Positions 9,101 through 18,941 of a stretch of 56,290 bases of DNA are shown here, piece after piece; position 1 is the first letter of the stretch, and each line of letters starts with the position of its first letter. Origin of the DNA: Perkinsus marinus ATCC 50983 (taxonomy: Eukaryota; Perkinsozoa; Perkinsida; Perkinsidae). The stretch is from positions 127,916-184,205 of the forward strand of contig NW_003206281.1 in the NCBI RefSeq assembly GCF_000006405.1, written 5' to 3'. The position numbers and the translations under genes were made by a program. Below the pieces are notes generated by a model, which searched no databases, had not been told where the DNA came from, and was given only the letters and a program-made list of their open reading frames with translations.

Positions 9101-12100
9101 TCACTTTTTACGAGCAACTTTGTTAGACTTCAACATATCTGAGACTCTGTCGACTGCTCTCTTGCGGCTTCGTGTCATGACTCCAGCACCGTCATTCATA
9201 ACAGCCTCTTGCCATATCTTCAACTCTTCTCGGCTCACTGGAGGTTCGTCCTCATGCACTTCGGGCTCAACCTCAGCTTGCACACCCTTTTCCAGGAAGG
9301 TGGGAGAAGTAGGACCCTTATCAGTCTTAATAGGTCTTCGTCCTTTCTTCAACTGGTTTACAGGGCATTGCACGGTCACATCGTCATCTGCCTTCTTCAA
9401 ATTTATAGTTGCTCCATCACGGTCAACAACCTCATAGGGACCAGAAAATAAGGTACCATATTTTTCAGCAGTTGGGTTACGACGCCAGACAGTATCGCCA
9501 ATTGTTATAGAGTCTTGGTCAGTACGTCGGATCTTGGCCAGTCGTCTTCTAGTTTCGCCCTTCCGGCGGATCCACAATGACTTCAGCTTTGATAAAGTAC
9601 GGATATTGTCGTTGAGGTAAGCCTCCTTCAAGGAACCAAGTGGTTCAATTAAATCATCATACAGCAGTCCCGATCCTAGCCATTTCTTAATTTCAGCGAT
9701 AGCAGATTGGTCACGTGTCAACAGTGTGGCCGTCAGACCACCAGTTGGTCTCATGCATAGCCATGGACATAAGTCATTGTCAGCTTCATAGGGGATGTTG
9801 TTCACGACATAGGTAGCCTTGCTCACCAAACACTTCAGGTCCCTGACATCCTCAATAGATCGACCACGATCATTAGTCATACACCTTATAACTGATGAAA
9901 ACTCAGCATGTGGACGCTCAAGCCAACCTCGTCGTGCCGCATCGAACCCAAACGTGTATACATGGACAACATTGTGCTCGGCAAGGAGCTGCTTAAACCT
10001 TATAGACATAAAGCAGCTTCCTTGATCAGTTGCTATTACACGAGGCCACCCATTGGCATTCAGTAATTCTATAGTCGCACAGGCCACATCCTCAGTGCCT
10101 GGAGAGTCGATAACCGTAGCAGCTACAAACTTGCTAATGTAGCATACCAATAGAAGGACCCAATGTTTAACACCGTCAGCATCTTTGATGGGTCCTGCTA
10201 GATCAGCACCAATGACACCCCATAAGAGAGGCACCCATGATTTAGATGTTGATATAGCTTTAGTGAGGGTACGGCCATACTTGGCTTGACAACAGACGCT
10301 ACAGGAAGAAATCCAATGTTTTACTCTCCTATGAAGTCCCTTAAAGTCACAGACTCCACGTAACAAGCCGACCGTCTTGGTGATACCGGGGTGACCAAAA
10401 TCTCGATGAAACCTGTCAATCACCTCATCCTTCAGCTTGTCGTCATCCGGAATGTATACCACCCAAGTGTCGTCTTCATCTGAATTCCATCGTCTGCTCA
10501 TCAAAGTACCATTTTCATCATCAAGATGGAAGAACTTAGACTGAGAACAGGACGGGTCAGATCGTAGCTTGGACATAATAGATACACAATTAGGATCGGC
10601 GGATTGAGACACCTTAACACGTGGCAAGAACTGCTCTATCCAGGAAGCGGTTGTGTCTTGAGTAGCAACACAGCAAGACATCTCATTGATCACAAGGGCT
10701 TCTTCAATGTCATCCTCATCGGACAAATCCTCTTGCTTGTCGTCGGTACCCAAGGAACCATCGTTGAGGTTAAAGTCCACGAGGCAGTCATCTGTTAAGG
10801 CACTGCACACAGCTTCCCATGAACACTGGACTGGCTCACAATTCCCACAGGGCCGAGTAAGACGATCCGCTAGATTGTCACCGGAGCGAATGTGTCTGAA
10901 TTCAATCTCAGGCACTACCTCTTGGAGCTTGATCTTGTTCAACATGGCCCTTATGTGATTCAGCCTCCTCTTCTCCGGAGATGGAAGCTTCTCAATTTTG
11001 CTACTCTGTGGATGGCAAATCACCAAGCGTAACCGATATAGGGTGATGCTGCTATCATTGACGATGGTAACATGCTTCACTCTGGAAGTGAATGTAGATA
11101 GGATGGTTGAAACAGCTTGTACACCCATACGCAGAGACTCCAATTCACGTCGGGGGATGGAACCACCAGGGTGAGTTGATATTCTCGAGAGTAATCGTCG
11201 CCCATTAGCACGTGAACGGACATCGACAGCCATAGCGAACTCACTAGCATCGACAAACACCACCAGACCTTCTATAGGAATGTATCGAGGAGGCACCATC
11301 CTCGTGGAGCAAGTGAAGTACTTCTCACACTGTTGTAAACACTCTTGAGAACGGAGCAGATAATCACCGGTGATAGCATCATTTTTCACTAGTCCGTGAT
11401 GTACCTCACCAAAACCAGCATTGTGTAGTTGTCGTAGTAAGGCCTTTATCTCCAAACTGGCCTCCGCCACCAGACCCAAAGGGTCGAAAAGCCTCGCTGT
11501 AATGGATCGTAGGGACGACATTCGGACTTCCCTAGGCAGACGAAAGTTTGGTAGTTTAATGTCCACATTATCACAGTTGGGACCAATAAACCATCGATAG
11601 CCGAGCCACGAGGCCATTTGTAAACCATCCATACCAGTAACATCACTGACAGTAACATCTTGGCCAATAGAAGAACGTGCTGTTTCCAGATTATGGAAAC
11701 GTTTCCTCTCGTTGATGTCAAAGCCTCTTCGTTTAAGAGCTTGTACAACAGAGATGCGGGAAGCTTCAACCTCAGAGATAGAAGATGCTCCTATAAGCAC
11801 GTCATCGACATAATAACCAACACCATCCCGTATCTTTGCAGGCAGGGAGGAGAAAATTTTCTCCAAGCTGCTGCCCAATGCCCATGGTGACCAATTAGTT
11901 CCAAACGGTACTCGAGAAAACTTAACCAAATGACCAGCCACTACCAGTGCGAGGTAATCGGTGTCCTCGTCATCGACCTTTCCTCCGCGAACCAGGACTT
12001 GCCAGAACGCTTTAGAAAGATCGTCACATGATGCTCTCTCAAAGCTTCTCCACAACATAAGCGTGCCAAATAAGTCCATAGACGTACTGCCCGTGCCATC

Positions 12101-14476
12101 ACCAGTGGTAGTAGTATAAGTATTAAGTGGTCTGGCATCCAAACAGAGTCGGCATTTGGTGCTTGTCCGGTTGAGATTAAACACTGGAACCACAGCCGTA
12201 TAGAACTTAGCGAAGTCGTGCGGAGACTGATCAGGAGGTTTTTCAATAACAACGCCTGATTCCAATAGTTCATGTACAGCAATTAAATACGCCTCATATT
12301 TCACAGGTTCATCCTTCAAACGAGTCAACACCTTGCGATCTCTGGCCCACACGTCCTTGAAGTTATACCGTGGTCTCGCAGAGCTTTTCCATGGGATAGA
12401 AACAGACAAGCGATCTGCTGCAACTTCAGCGTGGTTGCACTGGATAGCGAGACTGTTATCCTGAAGCCATCGATCGGGTATACACGAATCATCATCAAAT
12501 ATGCCCATAGGACGGAATATTATACGGTCTGGGCAGTGAGACTCGGCCGATACCACCCAGGTGCATGGACCCAGAAGACTTTTCGGTACGATGACATCAT
12601 ATTTGCTATGTTCAATGACATAGCAATCACACTGTCGGACTTGATGACTAGCTAGGTGAATCTTAACACCAATCACCTTGTCAACAATCGCACACGACGT
12701 ACCATTTATCATAGTCAACATGCTTGAAGTAGCAGTAGTAGTGGTACTGAGCTCAGGGATACTCTCTTTCATACTGTTGAAAACCCTTCTTGTAATAAAG
12801 ACGTCGGTGGCACCAGAGTCCAGTAAAGCATAATATCGATGTTCATCACCTTCGAACCATACCGGTATCAGAGGCAAGCCATTGGAAGCCTTTTCCAAAA
12901 CTTGGACATCCGATGATCCTTCATTGCACTCTACCATTGATACCATACAGGCTGAGTGGTCCTGAAATGAGTCACTGACAGTGGCTGTTGGCACAGGTTG
13001 ATCACAGCTGCCATCATGAAACTCAGCAATAAGACAATCAGGGCTCTCACCTTCTTCTTCTTCACAAGATTGACTTCCTCCTTGAAAGAAAACTTCATCA
13101 TACGGCACCTGCACAGCGTTACCCTCCGTTGTAGGAGCAGCAGTAGTTGTAGGATTAATAGTAGCATCTTGGGATTCGAACTTGTCAAAACGAGCCCTTA
13201 TTCTTTTGCCACCAATATCAGCACCATTAGAAGCTTCAATGAATGCTTGCGCTGGTTTATGTTCATTGAACTTCACTGTGACAAAACCCCTACGGGGTAA
13301 AAGTCTCACATACACATCAGTATCATGCCCTAACAGTCGAGACACAAAATCTTTTACATCCTGATAATTCCAAGCTAGCGGAACACCAGAGAGGAAAACC
13401 CGTTTAGCATCTGGACTCGTGGAGAACTCGATGACATTAGCTTCCTTGTCAGTCTTCTTCTTGTCCTTCTTACTAGGAGTAGCACTCTTGACCTTAGCAG
13501 AGGACGCACCACGAGTCGTGGAAATAGTAGGATTACTTATCGCTGTAGTGGGAGTTCCGACCAACGAAGCACCATAACGAACTCGTAGCTGAGCCCACCT
13601 TCTAGTCTCAGAAATCATACTCTCCATAGTTGATACAGAAGTCATCGGCATCCTATCGAGATAGAGACGAGCTTCAGTTGGCAAACCTGAGTATAGCCGA
13701 GCTCGTAACTCACTGTCTGTAAGAGGACATTCGCGAACTTCACCGATCTGGTCTTTCATGGTCTGAATGGCGGCGATGTAAACTTCCAAAGTAGTAGGGC
13801 CATCACACTTCAGATTCTCCCATTTCCGGTGGAGCTCCATTTCGCTACCGAGATCACTATATAGTCGTAAAACTCGCCATGCAGTAACAACCCGTTGACT
13901 GAACAAAGTGTTCCCCTTCACATGGCATTGCTCATTAATCAGTTGTTGTAGAGGAGTAGATACATTATTGATGATATAGAAGTATTGGTAAGCACTTGAC
14001 AGCTCCCCCGTGCCAGAAAATTGGATCTCTGGCTGATTCATAATAGTCTTCTTGAAAATCATGTAACCCCTCTTATCAGTCACACCAGAGAATCGGCCTC
14101 CCTCTATAACACCAGCAGACTTAGCTTGTTTGCTAATCTTCATGATAACCAAAGGCTCTATCACCAACGACGATTTGGCACTTCGGTCAGATTTAGTGCT
14201 ATCGAGCTGTTGTTTGACCTCCTCAACAATACCATGCACTGTATTAGTAGGACCATCCTTGCTGTCATCGCCAGTAGCACCAGTAGTACCATTTGCATCA
14301 TGTCTGGTCTTGTGATCAGCGTTGGACTCAAGCTGTGACTTAATACCTGCAATCGACTCCGTCAACGAATCTAGCTCCTTCTTCAGCTGCCAAGCCCACA
14401 CAGGTGGGGATTGCTCAGTACTGCTCTTCTTATTGTCATCAGTCAGTACTGGGTCAGACGCCTTGGGAGATACCAT
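9101..14476 (-). CDS. gag-pol: RT-2 Gag-Pol polyprotein with an RRM-like domain in Gag
   Basis: 1791 aa from ATG at 14476. Gag fills the first ~500 residues and has no CCHC knuckle. At about 355-430 it has an RRM-like fold instead: KRVFLSGVPLAW (RNP2-like) and RRGFVTVKF (RNP1-like). The protease has DSGATDVF (about 552). RT has ASCDDLSKAF (motif A, about 816), VPFGTNWSPW (motif B) and YYVDDVL (motif C, about 889). RNase H has VFVDASEFA, PRRELESL, IVNDSS and NLADRLTR. Integrase has an HHCC zinc site (HRDFGHPG ... CSVC, about 1352-1395), catalytic acids in IGADLAGP, ATDQGSCF and GWLERPHAEF, and a FSGPYEVV C-terminal fold. All catalytic positions are present. Gag and Pol share one frame, so there is no sign of a frameshift or stop-readthrough control of the Gag:Pol ratio. 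Confidence 0.93.
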   Translation of the reverse strand: MVSPKASDPVLTDDNKKSSTEQSPPVWAWQLKKELDSLTESIAGIKSQLESNADHKTRHDANGTTGATGDDSKDGPTNTVHGIVEEVKQQLDSTKSDRSAKSSLVIEPLVIMKISKQAKSAGVIEGGRFSGVTDKRGYMIFKKTIMNQPEIQFSGTGELSSAYQYFYIINNVSTPLQQLINEQCHVKGNTLFSQRVVTAWRVLRLYSDLGSEMELHRKWENLKCDGPTTLEVYIAAIQTMKDQIGEVRECPLTDSELRARLYSGLPTEARLYLDRMPMTSVSTMESMISETRRWAQLRVRYGASLVGTPTTAISNPTISTTRGASSAKVKSATPSKKDKKKTDKEANVIEFSTSPDAKRVFLSGVPLAWNYQDVKDFVSRLLGHDTDVYVRLLPRRGFVTVKFNEHKPAQAFIEASNGADIGGKRIRARFDKFESQDATINPTTTAAPTTEGNAVQVPYDEVFFQGGSQSCEEEEGESPDCLIAEFHDGSCDQPVPTATVSDSFQDHSACMVSMVECNEGSSDVQVLEKASNGLPLIPVWFEGDEHRYYALLDSGATDVFITRRVFNSMKESIPELSTTTTATSSMLTMINGTSCAIVDKVIGVKIHLASHQVRQCDCYVIEHSKYDVIVPKSLLGPCTWVVSAESHCPDRIIFRPMGIFDDDSCIPDRWLQDNSLAIQCNHAEVAADRLSVSIPWKSSARPRYNFKDVWARDRKVLTRLKDEPVKYEAYLIAVHELLESGVVIEKPPDQSPHDFAKFYTAVVPVFNLNRTSTKCRLCLDARPLNTYTTTTGDGTGSTSMDLFGTLMLWRSFERASCDDLSKAFWQVLVRGGKVDDEDTDYLALVVAGHLVKFSRVPFGTNWSPWALGSSLEKIFSSLPAKIRDGVGYYVDDVLIGASSISEVEASRISVVQALKRRGFDINERKRFHNLETARSSIGQDVTVSDVTGMDGLQMASWLGYRWFIGPNCDNVDIKLPNFRLPREVRMSSLRSITARLFDPLGLVAEASLEIKALLRQLHNAGFGEVHHGLVKNDAITGDYLLRSQECLQQCEKYFTCSTRMVPPRYIPIEGLVVFVDASEFAMAVDVRSRANGRRLLSRISTHPGGSIPRRELESLRMGVQAVSTILSTFTSRVKHVTIVNDSSITLYRLRLVICHPQSSKIEKLPSPEKRRLNHIRAMLNKIKLQEVVPEIEFRHIRSGDNLADRLTRPCGNCEPVQCSWEAVCSALTDDCLVDFNLNDGSLGTDDKQEDLSDEDDIEEALVINEMSCCVATQDTTASWIEQFLPRVKVSQSADPNCVSIMSKLRSDPSCSQSKFFHLDDENGTLMSRRWNSDEDDTWVVYIPDDDKLKDEVIDRFHRDFGHPGITKTVGLLRGVCDFKGLHRRVKHWISSCSVCCQAKYGRTLTKAISTSKSWVPLLWGVIGADLAGPIKDADGVKHWVLLLVCYISKFVAATVIDSPGTEDVACATIELLNANGWPRVIATDQGSCFMSIRFKQLLAEHNVVHVYTFGFDAARRGWLERPHAEFSSVIRCMTNDRGRSIEDVRDLKCLVSKATYVVNNIPYEADNDLCPWLCMRPTGGLTATLLTRDQSAIAEIKKWLGSGLLYDDLIEPLGSLKEAYLNDNIRTLSKLKSLWIRRKGETRRRLAKIRRTDQDSITIGDTVWRRNPTAEKYGTLFSGPYEVVDRDGATINLKKADDDVTVQCPVNQLKKGRRPIKTDKGPTSPTFLEKGVQAEVEPEVHEDEPPVSREELKIWQEAVMNDGAGVMTRSRKRAVDRVSDMLKSNKVARKK

Positions 14477-14551
14477 AGAGCAATTGAACCGTTACTTGTT
14501 GAACAGAGTGGTCTTTACACAAGAGCTTGAGGTAGTTGCTTCTCGGATGAT

Positions 14552-14755
14552 TGTGCCGATGTATGCAACTCAATACGGCCTTGTTACAGATAGCAAGACT
14601 TGATTATACACCAATAACTTATGAGTAACGAATGGGATGGTATAGCTTAGCTAATATCTTAGCTGATACAAACGGGGACAACGGAGACACAGATGTGCAT
14701 ACCGCAACAGTCTCAACTGACAACAGTTAACGTAATATGTTCCCATATCAGCACA
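14552..14755 (-). repeat. RT-2 LTR (5' LTR of the minus-strand element)
   Basis: Identical by eye to 8855-9058. Transcription of RT-2 should start here and run leftward; the leader to the Gag ATG (14476) is 75 bp. Confidence 0.96.
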
Positions 14756-15998
14756 TCTTCGACCCAGCTGTATCGGCACTACCTTCTAAAAATGCATCGA
14801 TGATTCATCTGGCCTACAGTGTATGACCATTATCACCGACTTCACTAATGGTAGTGAGCCCTCTACACTACAGCCGGACATATCTGAGTCTGATCGGCAT
14901 GTTGATTGGGCAGAGCTTGCCCGAACAAACCAGAATTCATCGTTTTTCCTTACCGCTCTTCGAGAGCTTCTACTCCATGGGAAGGCGACCGATGGTTGTT
15001 CTATTCCGCGTCGAGTTCTCAACAATGCTTCCAAGTTCCATACGGTCGAGGATGGTATATCATATCGGTGTATAAGATCAACTTCAGAAGGTCAACCTCT
15101 ACACCAAGTGGTATTGGACCCCGAAGTCGATGATGAAGCGATGATTAGCCGTTTGATTTACCACAATTATTGTGGCACAATATTACTACTCATCTGGGGG
15201 ATGAAGCCCTACAATTGAAAGGTGAAGGTGCAAGAATGGCCATCACGGTTGTGTGAAAAGCAAACCAGTAGTCGTTCTGTTCTTTCATTTGAGTCTCTGA
15301 GAAAAGTGTCATGGTAGTATTATTATCATTACCATCTTGGCTCAAGAGCTTTTCCGTCCCTCTGGTATTTGCCATCAGTTCATACAATCTGGTACCTGCA
15401 ATCGTCCAAGACCGTAGGATTTCTACAGATGAAGTCCACTATAACTGGTCAAGTGCTAAGGTTGGATCATGTGGTGAACTTACCTACGGGTGACGGTAAT
15501 TTCCATCACGTGTTGAGCCTTGTCTGTGCAGCTACAGGCTTCACTTTGTTTCGAGCTACAAAAACTACCAGGTCTATCGAGACTACAAAAATCCTAGATA
15601 GCATCTTTAGTGATGCATCTTTCCCTATCTGTCTCGTGGTGGATGGCGAATTTAATTCGACTCATTTCCAAGAGTGGTGTACTACTTGCCACATAATGGT
15701 TGCGACCCTTCCTCCGCATCATCGGAGCTATGTTGGTGGGTTGGAACGTTGCCATCTACATCTGAGACAATATTTCGCTACTAAGCACGCGTCTGGTGAG
15801 GAGATGAAAGAATGGCCATCATGGTTAGGTGATCTGCAGTTGGTTCATAATCTTACAGTCTTTCCTGGTTTGGGCTTTGGTCCTGCTGATCTGTTCTATG
15901 GCCGTCGGTTGATGAGACCTGCGAAATTGGTTTATTACAAGCAGAAGAGGTTATTCCAAGCAGGGACTGCGAGAGCCATGCACAGCTTGTTATTCTAA
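14756..15998 (+). pseudogene. Older retroelement pol relic, integrase part
   Basis: This resumes the frame cut at 8854: across the empty TCTT site the reading is ...RPSFVIF then DPAVSALPSK without a shift. The integrase region follows. LHQVVLDPEVDDEAMI and IYHNYCG (about 15100-15175) stand where the zinc domain begins. A core in the frame of 15369-15998 has LRLDHVVNLP, LVVDGEFNS and VGGLERCHLHL as the D, D, E positions. Stops and frame changes lie between 14820 and 15370. The start at 15369 is a convenience; the true protein is the 3' half of a Pol. It probably belongs to the same family style as RT-1 and RT-2. Confidence 0.7.
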
Positions 15999-17553
15999 GC
16001 AGCGCGGTATGCTTGGGATTACAAGTAACTATTGTAACTTGCTTCGCCGGTGATATAAAATCTGTTACATACTGCGTCAACTTCATGTTTTCGTTGTCAA
16101 ATGGAGCACCAGGTATATCACTCAATCAACTCGGAGCTGAACAGTACCCGCATATATCATGAAACATTTTTTACATTCATTTCGCAACGGGATCTCTTAG
16201 GAATGGCAGTTGACATGAAACAGTATTGATATCCGTTATCACAGTATTGAGGGGTACACTAATACCCAGGTCACAAGCTGCAGACTTTGGGGTCCAATTC
16301 ATACATATCACCAGTGATCAGCCACGGGCCAGATTAAACCTGAGAGCTTCCTTGAGGTGTAAAGAATACTCATTCTACAGATGATTCCTCCTGTACTCCT
16401 TACTTTGCTCTTCGGACGAACAAGGACTTATGTTCCCTTCATTTTGCCAAGCGACGCTCGGAATAGATTCATTCCGGAATTGCATCGACGAGCAGCTTGC
16501 GCTCACCGAGGTTGCTTCATCACTGTTTGCTTCGTCGTCTGTCGGCATTGCGGTATCAAACCCTGTGTCACCTTCTTGCCAGTCACCATCGTCTATATCA
16601 TTTGGGAGGCCTGAGTCATCAACCTATGGTGTGTAAGCACTGCTACCAACGATCGTATTTTATACTGCGCCGAGCTCGTAACATCCCGATTCTCCTGACG
16701 AATTGCTATCTTGTAATAGAGATTCCCCATCGTTGACCGAGGCAGTTGCAGTTCTACCACTCCAGTGGGAACTACCTTCGAGGGATGCTATCGAGCGCAC
16801 TCGTCCTAAAAACAGAGCATTTTATGCCCCACATGGCCGGCAATCCCCTGCAAAAGTTCACCATGCCTGGCATGCATGACAAGATAGAAAAGTTTGAGAA
16901 ACAATCTTGTTGACATAATCACTGCTATCTTTCCCATAGGGAGTCCACATTCAATAGATATGTAATCATTAAGACATGATGTGCTCACGTCTCTCTCCAA
17001 TGCTAGATTCCGAGTCTCTGCCATCACTGTCGCCTGCATAAGTCTCCTGTCTTATCTGGTCCCGGTGAACAGAGACAGGAACTGCATGACGGTCATTAAC
17101 AATGCGAGTTGCGTTATCCTCATGTCACCTGCACGCGGCGCCGAAGCAGCGGAATGATACCGACCTAGAGCACCGACCCGTCGCCTTGTTGGGCGGCCTC
17201 TACGGACAGTGGGAAGTCCCCGATTCTCTGGATGATATCTGATGTGAACGGCAAGTGTTAGGCAGGCGTAAAGTCGCAAACTTACGGGTCCTGCGTGCCC
17301 CTGAGCACTTCCACTGCGTACCCATGAGAGCATGTCCCCCAGTCACGCCAGCTTTTACAGGTACACGACACTATTGCGGACTCACCGCTAAGTCGATGAT
17401 CACCAAGGGGAGCTTCGAGGGTGATCAGGTTGAAGCTGAAGTACGTTCGCATCAAGAATTCTAGTGTAGGGGCATCATCTGAAGAACAACATACATCACC
17501 TTCACGGGGATTAATGGGGTTAGTTCGGGGTTCAGCGTCTTTGTGTTAAACAC
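15999..17553. other. Region with no secure gene
   Basis: No convincing coding frame is seen. On the minus strand an ATG at about 17124 opens a 23-residue hydrophobic peptide (MRITQLALLMTVMQF...) that looks like a signal peptide but stops at once. A plus-strand frame around 16430-16636 is Ser-rich and unrecognised. The stretch probably contains the 5'-truncated body of the element whose LTR-like end starts at 17972. Confidence 0.4.
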
Positions 17554-17871
17554 ATGAGTATCGTTCCCGGAGACAAGGTGTTCGAGTGGTCTAACTTCAT
17601 CGATCGAGGAAGCCGTCAGAAGTACTTAGTCGTCAGTCTGGAGGACGACTGGTATGCGGACGGAGAAGATCCGCATCTATATCGTCTACGAGGAGAACGT
17701 GACGGAACGGAGGTGTTGGTTGATGGAGAAGAAGACCTCTGTCCATTAAGTGGAGAAAAACGGATACTTTGCGGACGAGCTGAATGCTGGATGAGCTTCA
17801 AGGACAGAGTGACAAATGAGGAATGCTTAAAGCACCTCCTGAAAGTGAATGGGAGTTGGGTAATTGTTTAG
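17554..17871 (+). CDS. Possible Pol C-terminal fragment
   Basis: A 105-aa frame with ATG start. The opening, VPGDKVFEWSNFIDRG followed by a Tyr/Leu-rich strand pattern (YLVVSLEDDW, HLYRLRG), resembles the small beta-barrel after an integrase core. It ends 100 bp before a G-rich tract and an LTR-like TG start at 17972. That spacing suits the end of pol in a retroelement. The protein itself is not recognised, and it could be an unrelated short gene. Confidence 0.35.
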   Translation: MSIVPGDKVFEWSNFIDRGSRQKYLVVSLEDDWYADGEDPHLYRLRGERDGTEVLVDGEEDLCPLSGEKRILCGRAECWMSFKDRVTNEECLKHLLKVNGSWVIV

Positions 17872-17971
17872 CTCTTACTTAACTGTCTCCCACGTTCTCG
17901 AGTCCATGTGACGTTTGTTGCGCTGTTACCAGATAGGTCGTTTCGGGACGCAACGACTAGTAATGGGGGAA

Positions 17972-18300
17972 TGTGACGGTCAGCTAGTCTCATACCTTAT
18001 TATGCATCGTTGTTATCCTGGTAACAGACCTATACTGGAATTGCTCTCTTAACGATAGTAAATTGCTAGGGTTAGGTACCATACCTGTGGGTAATGTGGA
18101 TAACCACCTGTATGGGATGCACTTAAGGTGTGTCTGGCGCCGTTAGCCACTGATGAGTCCCTGTGGTGGGGACGAAACACTACCTTTGGAGAGGAGTAGA
18201 TTTGAGGTAACAGACCTGAATGTCCAACCGATCTCCCTAGATCGGCAGGGCTTACAGGGCTTGCTTGATTTAACAATGACTGCTTGGATTAGCCCTGCCA
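17972..18300 (+). repeat. LTR-like sequence carrying a hammerhead ribozyme
   Basis: The left edge is TGTGACGG directly after a polypurine tract, TAATGGGGGAA (17961-17971). The proposed right edge is ...AGCCCTGCCA at 18300, after which an integrase-like frame starts at 18301. Inside are the hammerhead (18125-18186), a 12-bp direct repeat GGTAACAGACCT flanking it (18020-18031 and 18206-18217), a 7-bp-arm hairpin (18228-18245) and a 9-bp stem pairing 18244-18252 with 18291-18299. No second LTR copy is in the window, so the right edge is a proposal. Confidence 0.55.
18125..18186 (+). ncRNA. HHR: Type III hammerhead ribozyme
   Basis: Every core element is present. Stem III is AAGGT-GTGT (18125-18133) paired with ACAC, one bulged T, and ACCTT (18177-18186). 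The cleavage triplet GTC ends at 18134. Stem I is TGGC/GCCA (18135-18138 and 18146-18149) with a 7-nt loop. CTGATGA (18150-18156) is followed by stem II GTCCC/GGGAC (18157-18161 and 18169-18173) with loop TGTGGTG, and then GAAA (18174-18177). Self-cleavage is predicted after C18134. Stems I and II are closed and stem III is open, which defines type III. Loops I and II could make the usual tertiary contact. Confidence 0.93.
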
Positions 18301-18837
18301 CGCATGAGACCTTGGCGTACTACATCATCCTCAACTGAGACAAATAAAGACGTGTTGCAAGGTGTTCGTCAATTATTCTGTCCTGAAGAAGAGTCCTTTC
18401 TTGAAGACTTATAAAGATGCCGATGTGAGGAAACTCGTTTACGCTTCGAGAAGTATAAGAGATTTTGGGAGGATGTGAAGGAAGTACAACAAACATGGTT
18501 GAGTCGAAGAGTGAACAATCATTCTCTGAGGTCTCCTGAGTTTCCTGTCGGTAGGAAATGTCTCGTCTATTGTCCGGAGGCGAATCAGTCTAAGCATTCT
18601 CTGAAGTTCGCTGGTCCTTTCGAGATCGAAGAGGTGGTTTCTGATTCACTCCGTAAGATTAAGTCCTCTGGTCAAGGTGAACATGGTAGCAAGAATATAT
18701 CGCCGTTACAAAGTGTTCACAACCTCTCCCCCTACTACACTCGTGATGATGACGAGGTCAATGTTGGGTACAGTGTGATCTGTGTCAGAGGTGGATTCCT
18801 GTTACACCGTCTCTTTAAGGTAGATTTTCTGCTGTAA
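18301..18837 (+). pseudogene. Integrase C-terminal relic
   Basis: From 18301 the frame reads RMRPWRTTSS, then DVLQGVRQLFCPEEESFLED, then a stop at about 18411. The frame of 18475-18837 continues with TWLSRRVNNHSLRSPEFPVG and LKFAGPFEIEEVV, a GPF/GPY-type integrase C-terminal domain, and ends at TAA 18837. It may be the tail of the older pol at 14756-15998, split by the hammerhead-bearing element. However, both pieces contain an MRP-like stretch, so they could come from two elements. Confidence 0.6.
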
Positions 18838-18941
18838 CTACTCGTTTCAGCTGTCGTCTAGCTGGTCTTACTTGTCGTGTGGCAATGTCGCCAAACGGCG
18901 AGCGCAGAAGTGATGAGCACGCAAGTGCATAGCGAAGTTTG

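Larger units (their letters stand above)
8855..14755 (-). mobile_element. LTR retrotransposon RT-2 (BEL/Pao-like), intact
   Basis: Two 204-bp LTRs (8855-9058 and 14552-14755) look identical base for base. They are flanked by the 4-bp target duplication TCTT (8851-8854 and 14756-14759). The element reads on the minus strand: the polypurine tract (complement of 9059-9068, TTGGGGGAG) sits next to the LTR at the 8855 end. The interior is one uninterrupted 1791-aa Gag-Pol. Identical LTRs and an open frame mean a recent, possibly active copy. The base after the 5' LTR on the minus strand is not TGG, so the primer used is unclear. BEL/Pao is suggested by the RT and RNase H motifs. Confidence 0.95.

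Noticed and set aside
15332-15346. CCATCTTGGCTCAAG, a 15-base spliced-leader-like match
   Set aside because: It falls inside the decayed integrase frame where it reads HLGSR in a sensible place, so coding sequence or chance explains it; no leader insertion border is visible.
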